A stretch of 64,000 nucleotides of DNA, taken from Tetracentron sinense. Taxonomy: Eukaryota > Streptophyta > Magnoliopsida > Trochodendrales > Trochodendraceae. Positions 56,501 through 64,000 of this stretch are shown in pieces (position 1 is the stretch's first letter; every line of letters begins with the position of its first letter). The DNA lies in NCBI GenBank assembly GCA_015143295.1, contig CM026571.1:11164501-11228500 (forward strand), in the 5' to 3' direction. Position numbers and translations under genes: made by a program. The notes under the pieces are model-generated. The model did not search any database. It saw only the letters and a program-made list of their open reading frames with translations, and was not told where the DNA came from.

Positions 56501-59500
56501 CCAATGTAAGGAAGTTACAGGATGTAGTTGAGGTCTATTGAGGTACTTGTTGCGAATGTAAACTTAGCTGCCCAATCATGAGGTATTTCGAATTCTTGAT
56601 TTTCATGTCAGCTTGTATTCTCATGATACTTAAGTAGATATATAAAAGGGATAGCTCAATGGGTGTGTTGTTGGCTTTCTTCAGTTGGCACATATTGAAT
56701 CCTTCTTAACACGAAGAATCATATCCGCACCTTATATTGTGATGGTATGAAATGGTTCTGAAGGTGTAACTTCCCTTGGGTTGGAGATCATCATCTTGGA
56801 CAAAAGGTGGTCCACATAATAAGATAATGCTTAGCTATGTTTGTCAGCTGATCTGGGAAGATTGTATAGGGCGCTTTTGCACCCGACTTTATATTGCTTC
56901 TGCATAGGACTACCGACAATATACTTTCTATGGGAAAAAATTCTTAGCTATTTGTGTATGGGATGAGACCCACATTGGGTGGAAAATCTCCTTGCTCACT
57001 TGGTGAAGTTGTCATTCTTGAGCTTGATGTGAGCTTATTACATCTAATATTGGATGTTTGGGATTCCATCTTGGTTGTTTGGGTGTGACTGTATATATAT
57101 GTATATTATTTGGTGCATATTTGAATTTTATTGTATATGTAAAATAAAGATAGTCGTTAACATATATAACAATCTCTAATTTACTTTGGTTATGGAAACA
57201 TATCATATGACAATAAGAGTTTTGGTATTTTATCAAAAAGAAAAATCTAATTTGGGTATACACTTTCATGTTATTTTTCATCCTCAATATTGGTGCCTTG
57301 TCCCATCTATTTGGGGTTGGCAACATGATCCTGTTTTCCCATTCCCATCTAGCCAGTCATAGTGTGCTTTCATATCTTCTCTTAGTAACTTTATATGTGA
57401 GATACATCTTCATATATTGTGATACTAATTTAAGTTGTATAAAATGCCAACTTTTGTTCAGAAGAAACTGCATTTAGGAAAGAGAAATGATGCAGTCAAT
57501 TATTATGGTGGGACCCAAGATTAAAAGGTAACCTACTACTTTTCTGTGATAAGAGAATAATCTCCAAGGTTTTTAGAGGTGAAAAGGGTTTTTACAGAAA
57601 CACTTGAAACTTCTCAGGAGTACTATGTGAGCACGGATTTCGGTACCCACATTGGTTATGTTCAGAGTCGCCACTTATTAATTCGGTAGGGATAAGTCTT
57701 AGGTGATGGATAAGGTCTAAGTCTGCTTAGAGTTCTGAGTAAGAGGTTTGGTTAAGCCCGGGGAAGGTGTTAGGCACCCTGGCAACGGTTCCTTACTTAC
57801 TAGGCTTAAGCCAAATTAATGTCAATTATTAATCAAATGTCTTAGGTTTAATTTTTACTAATCCAAGAAGGGAAAAACTAAACTATGGTTGAACTTGGGT
57901 TGGGTTGCCTACGTACTCATATTGGAGTAAAATCAGACCAAGCGTAGTTCTGGCACATGAACCCGTGCCAAGGCTAAGAGAGTGTTGTGTGTGTACCAAG
58001 GATGGCTTAGGGTCTAGCCGGGAGGTTAGGTGTGGTTGACCGGGTTGGTCAAGTGCTTTGGTTATGGGTCCGGTAGGCCAAAAGGGTAGTCCGGCAGACT
58101 AGGGTTTGGGCTTGATAGGCTAAGATTGGGCTCAGTAGGCCAAGGGTGTAAGCCCGGAGGCTAGGGTTTAGTCCGGTAGACTAAGGGTTGGGCCCGGTAG
58201 GCCAAGAGGGGTTTAACCGTGGTTAGGATTGCTAACCGAGGTTGGGCAAGGTCTAAAGTATGTTTTATGGTCCTTAAATGATGTTTGAACATTATTAGGG
58301 TTTTTCCCAAGTTAAATGGGGCTAATCATGGTTAAGACATGAGTTTAACCATGGTTAGTTTGATTAACCAAGGTTGAGCACTCTACAAAGTTAGATTTAG
58401 AATCTCATTTGGGATTTTTCCGGGTTTAAATGGAATTTTTCCAACAAGATAGGCCAACTAACCATGGTTAAGTCTTAACCATGGTTGAATTAACCATGGG
58501 TTAAGGCAAGGCAGGGCCTGGGCATGCTTGGGATGGGCCCCAGGGGCCAGGTCAAGTATGGTGGAGGCCTCCCATGAGGGCTGGGCTCCTACAAAGCCCA
58601 CAAAAGTCCAGATTTATGATTGACACATTTTAACCATAGTTTGAACCCCTGTAACTTGGGTTAGGGGTTGAGTTAGGGGATCCTGAACCCATGAAATTTA
58701 AGAGGGTACTCTAGGGAATAAAATGAGCCTGAGGTGGGCCCCACAATATGCCAAAGAGGCACTGTTTAACATTTGCATGAAATGATAAATGTCGGTAATG
58801 TAATTACCGACATTTTGGCAGTTCTTGGTTTATAGCAAACTAATCATGGTTAAGTTAAAGGGGGTGGCCCACGAACCTCAGGTTAAGATCCAGAGGGTTT
58901 CAGGGATCAAAGCCATGCCCTGGATTGGATCAAGGTGGCACCAGGTGGGGAAAGCTCACTGGGTGTCAGCACTGAGATTACCGACACCCTGTGATTTTTT
59001 CAGAAACTGCAAATCGTCCTATGGGGCTGCTACAAGGGAGGAACCAGGGGTTCCCACATGGTGTGAGGGACCCCTAGAAGGTCCCACGCTACTTGGAGTG
59101 CTGCTGTACCCGTGGGGGAGGTTCCCCACACCTATGAAGGTGGGAGAGACCCCCCCAGGTGCTCACAAGCGTATTAAAGTAAGTAAAAAGAGGTAGGGGA
59201 AGCCCTACCTTGCTGCTATGCGCTAGTGAGGACGGTGGAGCTGCTGGCGGAGGTGGTGGAGCTTGGTGGCTCACGGTGGTGTTGCACAGGCGCAAGGGGA
59301 GAGGTTGGGGGCGATCCTTGAGAGTTCTTGAAGCTTGGAGGGCCCTTGGTAGGGGCTGTTGCCTTCGGATTTGAACAGGGGTTCGGATGAGGGTTTTTCA
59401 AATGGTTTGGCTGAGGGGGTGGCTGTCATTTATAGAAGAGCATCATGGGGACACCCCTGGTATTAGTACCAGGGTTGGCATTGTTCACAGGGGGCGGAAA

Positions 59501-62500
59501 GGCGGTCTGCAAGTCGAAGAGGGGAGACAGCAAGCGTGCCTGACCGCGCAAGGGAGAAGGTGTACAGCAGGAAGCAATTACAAGGAATGGCGGTAATCAG
59601 TTTACCGCCATTCCCTAGCCTTTGCAATGGAGGTGTCGGTGAAGTGATTACCGCCAAGCTTGAGTTTTACCCAACAGGCCTAGCCCAGGCTACGCATGCA
59701 GTACGGGGGCTCGAGTTTTGAATTTTTGGGCCCTTGCTTGGGCCAAAACCAAGATTTTGGACTTCCTAAGGGTTTATGGATCTAGGGTTTAAGCCCTAAG
59801 GGCTTAGGGCTAGACTAGGGCTAGGCTAGGTTAGGGCTAAGGCTAGGGCTAGGACTAGGCTTACCCAGGGTTTATCTAGGGTTAGAGTCTTGACTAGGGT
59901 TAGGTCTAGGTTTAAATAGGGTTACAGTTTAACTAGGGTTAAATCCTAGGGTTTGAATATGGTGATACCTTGGGTTTGACTAGGGTTAGGCCTAGGTCAA
60001 CTAGGGTTTGTCCTAGGGTTAAGGGACTTGATTGGGGATAACCATGGTTAAGAATCCTTAACCATGGTTAGAACAGGGGTGTAAAAATTGGATGCTTACA
60101 TACTAAAGCCTAAAGGATTTTTCATTCAATAAGTAATAATTAGTATCTCTCTTACAATGTTACTGATATTTGTATATCTGAAAAGTGAACTCGATAAATC
60201 AAGGAGCAAATAACTAATCTCCTCTATCCATCTAAAGATAATTCACATTTAAGACTAATAATGATTATACAGTTATACTAAAGCCAAGCTTTCAACATTG
60301 TTCTGAGGCTAAAATGATAGAATCCTGCAAAATTCATAGACACTATTGCACATATGGAAAATGCCTCTCAATGGAACTTCTGTTGGATTTTTGAGCAAAA
60401 TAAATTAATTTGTCTGTATGAAGACCCAGAACTTCTTTTCTTGTACCTACTAGTCTTGGAATCCATTTACTTAATCTCTCACATGTTCTTGGTTTCCAAA
60501 GAAATTGTTTTGGATTACATCAACTTCATGAAGTGTCGAGGGCCCACAAAGACTTGCCATGAATCTTGGATCACATTTATAGCTTTTAATGGACTTGAGG
60601 TTCTATTTGGCCATACTTCTATTAGTGCAATGAACCTGCCAACTGATTATCTGAAGATGTAAATCTGCCTGCGATGTATAGTGGAATCTCTCTGTCACAG
60701 CTTCCTTACTTTCATTTTTCCCCCTTCAACTCTTCAAGATCTTCTTGGATGGTTTAAGAATGTGTTTCTTATTCTGCTGTATTCTAATTTATGTCTGACA
60801 GTTGTGTAACCGAATCCAAATAGCACACAGGTACTCTATGAGAATTTGTAATATAATAGGGTGAGCTCCTTTTAGATTTGAACCTATGGTCGTATCTCAT
60901 ACATGTTCTTAATAAGTGAACCTAGCACTCACACTGACAGAAATGCAGTATTTTTCTTATGGCCATTTTATTTCTTACAATAATATACTATTACTATTAG
61001 CCTATTGTAGGGGTACAGGACTTACCTCAGCAAATGTACCTATATTGAGCACTTTTTGTCTTTGTTTTAAATTTGTGATGTTTGAAAAGGGTGCTTACAT
61101 GATTTGCTCCTTATGCGATGATAAACTGCTTCTGGATATGTGCTTGTATTCCTAGTGTTATTTTAGGAGGGAACTTTGAAAGAATTTACACATGTAATCA
61201 TAATAAATAAATTTTTTAAAAAAAAAAACAGTAGACAGGATAATCGAATCATGCCATCTTCTTTGATGCTCTAGTTAGTAACTGGTTGCGTTGAATTACA
61301 ATGAGCTCAGTAAATTACCATATCACCTGGCCTACCAAAAAAAAACAATAAGGATAGTATATAAGATTATCAGTAGCTTGCTGAGATTCTGAACTTTTTT
61401 CATTCTTTTTTTCTTCAGACCATGTTACTGTTAGTTTTGCAAGAAGCGGTGGACCTGGAGGTCAGAATGTCAATAAAGGTATGTTAACTTATTTATCTTT
61501 GATGATAATCCTTATCTGATTCCCCTTGCTTCTACCAAGTGTGACTCCTGTATTATCTTCTCTCAGCTGCTTATTTTTTCGAAGCTCATCTATACAAATA
61601 TGTCTGCAGTGAACACCAAGGTAGACATGCGTTTCAATGTCAATAATGCATATTGGCTAAGCGACAGGGTCAGAGAGAGGATTATACAAATGGTCCGTCA
61701 CTGGCATTTCTTAGTGCAAAGCTTCCATTTTGAAGTAATTTAATGTAAATTTTCTCTGGAAGAAAGTACAGAAGTAGCCATTCCCCTGCCTGTGCTGTGC
61801 TTGTTGGGCATTCCGGAATCGGGATGGTTCACAGCTGAGAGCTCTTCTAGGATGATCCTTTGTATACAATCTATCCATTCTTTTGGCCAGCTATGGAAAA
61901 TGGTTTGGGAAAAAACTCTACAGATCAGATGGTTAAGAAAATTTTTAAAGTTCAATTTTGATCCAGGAGATGTCCTTGCATGTACCTATCTAATGGTGGC
62001 CTCAATATCCTTGATTTTTGCCATGTATGCATGCATTGCAGGAAGGTGCTTTCTTCCCATCCTCCTGTCCTGGCACTTGTATCTTTAGGATATCATATCC
62101 ACCTGTTGACTTATCCCTTTGCTGAGAGAGAATGGAGTTTCTGATTCTCTTCTTGTGATGCATTTTCTTAATTTGTTTGTAGTCTTTCTACAATGTCTAA
62201 ATTAGTTTCCTGGTTGTTATCAGGAAAAGAATCGGATCAACAAAGAGGGGGAGATAGTGATTTCTTCTACGAAGACTAGAACACAGAAGTTAACTTCTGC
62301 CCACTACTACTTTCTGTTTTCCATTTTCCTCATGTATTACCAAATCAATTGGTTTTGTTCTACCATTCTTCTTCAGGGGTAACATCCAAGATGCTCTGCA
62401 GAAACTGCAGGTACCAAATGACAATGGTTGTTTGCTTCCTCCATTTCTTTTTGTGCAATTAGCCATTATAATATCCCACCAGCTCTTCCTTCTTCTGATT

Positions 62501-63092
62501 CAAATTGCAAAACAAGCATGAGGGTTATATGCATCTGCTGCATTATTGATATAAAAATTAAAGATTTGGTGGGGCATCTCTCAAATTGAAAAGGCAGAAA
62601 GTAGTTTGGGCCATTTCATAATCTTGTGACCCACTATTATTTGTTTCCTTTATTCATATTTCAATTGGCTAATATTTTATGAGTTCTTTTTCTCTTTTCC
62701 TTCACAAATCGAACAGGCAATTATTGATTCTGCGTCATATGTCCCACCACCTCCTTCAGAGGAGCAAAAGAAAAAGATTGCTAAGTTGTAAGAGCTTTAC
62801 TCTATCCATCTCTGCCTATCCTATTTCCATCTATGTTATATTGCCATTGACAGATCTACTTACCTATTCATGCATGCTTATAGTTTTCCGTGCAATACCT
62901 AATTTTTGTCTGTTCTTTTATTCCACAAGTTATTCCCATTGTTAGTGTTCTTGGATTTTGAAGAGCTGGGAACTAATTATTACCATTATCTATGATTCCA
63001 GGGCTGCTATAGGAGAGCAGAAGAGGTTACAGAACAAGAAGGCCCTTTCACAAAAGAAGGCTATAAGAAGAAGCCGAGATAGCTGGGACTGA
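53584..63092 (+). CDS. ICT1: ICT1/ArfB-type peptidyl-tRNA hydrolase, organellar (class I release factor family)
   Basis: Exons: 53584-53872, 61419-61478, 61610-61692, 62224-62288, 62377-62410, 62717-62787, 63002-63092, all GT-AG and phase-consistent, giving 230 residues. The family frees nascent chains from stalled organellar ribosomes without needing a stop codon. Residues 1-60 are Arg/Ser/Phe-rich with few acids, fitting a mitochondrial (or dual) transit peptide. The catalytic loop is GGPGGQNVNKVNTKV, with GGQ at residues 110-112, encoded on a 60-nt exon. Helical segments follow (DRVRERIIQMEKNRINKEG). The basic tail (RLQNKKALSQKKAIRRSRD) matches the ribosome-binding C-terminus of ICT1/ArfB. 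There is no codon-recognition domain, which separates it from RF1/RF2. Intron 1 is 7.5 kb and contains a solo LTR. Confidence 0.93.
54650..54830. repeat. possible degenerate DNA-transposon fragment
   Basis: TCACCTAGGTAATGCCTGGG at the left and TTGCCTAGGCATCGCCCAAC at the right are partly complementary, with several CCTAGG palindromes between. It lies in intron 1 of the ICT1-like gene. Similar phrases occur in PAT14 intron 3 near 29810-29850. Confidence 0.35.
55280..56010 (-). pseudogene. degenerate retrotransposon gag-like fragment
   Basis: On the minus strand, pieces in different frames read KVEIPEVQGKLNQAE...MKEVFQV (resembling the start of a plant gypsy gag core) and, downstream, QLSAKDYNCYSCES (the position of a CCHC knuckle after an R/Q-L-S/T segment). 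Several stops and frame changes separate them. No LTRs are seen. It could also be another retroelement class. Confidence 0.4.
56407..56462. repeat. (TA)n(GT)n microsatellite
   Basis: TATATATATA followed by GGGTGTGTGTATGTGCGTGTGC and CACGCGCGTGC (pieces of one run), in intron 1 of the ICT1-like gene. Confidence 0.9.
57626..60100. mobile_element. solo LTR, 2.5 kb
   Basis: It starts TGTGAGCACGGATTTCGG, ends GGATGCTTACA (TG...CA), and is flanked by a perfect 5-bp duplication TACTA (57621-57625, 60101-60105). No internal region, primer-binding site, or second LTR is present, so it is best read as the product of recombination between two LTRs. It is more GC-rich than the intron around it. It contains degenerate short tandem blocks (CCGGTAGGCCAA type, 58065-58205), many TTAACCATGGTTAA-like palindromes, and a telobox-like tract at the right end. 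The orientation and gypsy clade are not determined. Confidence 0.8.
59755..60015. repeat. degenerate telomere-like tract (CTAGGGTTTA)
   Basis: About 20 imperfect repeats of CTAGGGTT, TTAGGGCTAGG and TCTAGGGTTTAA, close to the plant telomere unit TTTAGGG and to the telobox AAACCCTA in reverse. It lies inside the solo LTR near its right end. Confidence 0.75.
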
Positions 63093-64000
63093 TTAGGTAA
63101 TCATAAAGGCTGAATGTTTTGAGGCCTTTGAAATTTTATTTATCTTGTTCAAAGTGACTTACATAGTTTTGTTTTCTTAACGAAGTTTTTTTTTTCTCCT
63201 TTTGCCTTTCTATGACCAGGCAGAATTTTGGAAGTCGGAGAACTGTTATAAGACTTTCTGACTGTTACATGGGTGTGGCTAAATAGAGGGCAGATCATGA
63301 GATTTAACAAGCAGCCCTGGAAAACAGCAGGAAACCACAGTGCTACAAAGAAAAATAAGAGCCATTCAGTATGGGATCAAAATCCATATATTCTTCTGTT
63401 TGTATAAAATTACAGTTGTAATTTTTCTAACAGCTGTCATTCTTGTAGAAATATATTGGTATTCTAAAATTTGATCAACTTCTAGGTCCCTTAGTCAAGT
63501 TTATATTTGGAATGGTTTAGTACTTGGGGATTATTACGAAGTTAGTTACTTGCCTCCAAGGAGCAGCTCGGAATATGTTTTTGGGGTACCAAAAACACTC
63601 GGATGTTGTAATGAGACTTAACATCTCGGCGCCGCTAGTATTTGTAGACGGCGAGGATGGTGGTGAAGAGTTGGATGGTGGTGAAGAGTTTAATCATGTC
63701 TCAGGAACTGCTAAAATGAGCAGGTCCTGTTTAGCCCCGAAGCCAGACACAGGCTGCTGCACATATGAATCAACCTCCATTTTCATCCTACAAATTTCTA
63801 TGGGAATACCCCCATATGCCAACAATCATTTTTCCCATCTCTCACAACTGGAATTTCAGTTCTTAGTGACAGGTCTGAAACAAAGAAAGAGGAAATCAAA
63901 ATCTATAGATGAAATTCTTCCTCTTCTCTGCACAAATAAAAGAGGAATAGATGTATAGTTCCATCCAAAGTTCATCGCCGGAAAACGTGCTCCTCGCCGG
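63093..64000. other. 3' UTR and flank of the ICT1-like gene; possible start of another gene
   Basis: 63093 to about 63480 looks like 3' UTR, possibly with an intron (GTAATC just after the stop region, acceptor TGACCAG before 63221). Beyond it, no gene is certain. On the minus strand a short exon-like stretch reads MKMEVDSYVQQPVSGFGAKQ before a TGA (ending at about 63695), preceded by possible CAG acceptors. This could be the 3' end of a minus-strand gene lying to the right. A 144-codon plus-strand frame (63524-63958) has no recognisable domain, and I do not call it. Confidence 0.3.

Noticed and set aside
27695..63092. A metabolic or defence gene cluster formed by the four host genes
   Set aside because: The genes belong to unrelated housekeeping families (RNA binding, S-acylation, MLF, ribosome rescue) separated by kilobases of repeats.
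63524..63958. 144-codon plus-strand open frame near the right end
   Set aside because: No domain, low-complexity GGEELDGGEE repeat, no splice or promoter context. It is probably chance, or antisense to a neighbouring gene.

Overview
This is nuclear DNA from a flowering plant. The evidence is AT-rich sequence, GT-AG introns up to about 7.8 kb long, and four genes whose spliced products match plant families. A dense load of plant transposons is also present: Tat-lineage Ty3/gypsy, L1 and RTE LINEs, a tRNA-like SINE, and MULE-, hAT- and Harbinger-like elements. I cannot name the species. I see no bacterial-type operons, no CRISPR array, and no tRNA or rRNA gene. All exon coordinates come from splice-site and frame bookkeeping by eye, not from transcripts.

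Layout. (1) 1-11421: a MITE (TSD TTA) split by an almost complete 11-kb Tat-lineage LTR retrotransposon (TSD GTGAG). The retrotransposon has sense gag-pol, broken except for an open integrase, and an unusually well preserved antisense three-exon gene. (2) 11600-15710: the 3' half of an RRM RNA-binding protein gene whose 5' exons lie left of the window. The nested elements above probably sit in one of its introns, and its introns also hold LINE remnants. (3) 15711-27694: a transposon-rich intergenic region with MITEs, a SINE, and a degenerate antisense L1 LINE split by a 3.4-kb MULE-like element. (4) 27695-39631: a complete seven-exon DHHC protein S-acyltransferase gene (PAT14-like) with transposons in introns 3 and 6. 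(5) 39632-42590: repeats. (6) 42592-45731: a complete myeloid-leukemia-factor (MLF)-like gene with a tandem duplication across its stop codon. (7) 45732-53583: an intergenic DNA-transposon field with a tandem foldback-repeat array, a minisatellite and several elements with clear TSDs. (8) 53584-63092: a complete seven-exon organellar ICT1/ArfB-type peptidyl-tRNA hydrolase gene whose 7.5-kb first intron contains a 2.5-kb solo LTR. (9) 63093-64000: 3' flank.

The four host genes lie on the plus strand but belong to unrelated pathways: RNA binding, protein palmitoylation, an MLF-type adaptor, and rescue of stalled organellar ribosomes. They do not form a pathway cluster. The most noteworthy features are the antisense spliced gene of the Tat element, the precise nesting of elements, the C-terminal duplication in the MLF gene, an apparent frameshift in the RRM gene, and the telobox-rich solo LTR. 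I did not find a convincing undescribed molecular system.
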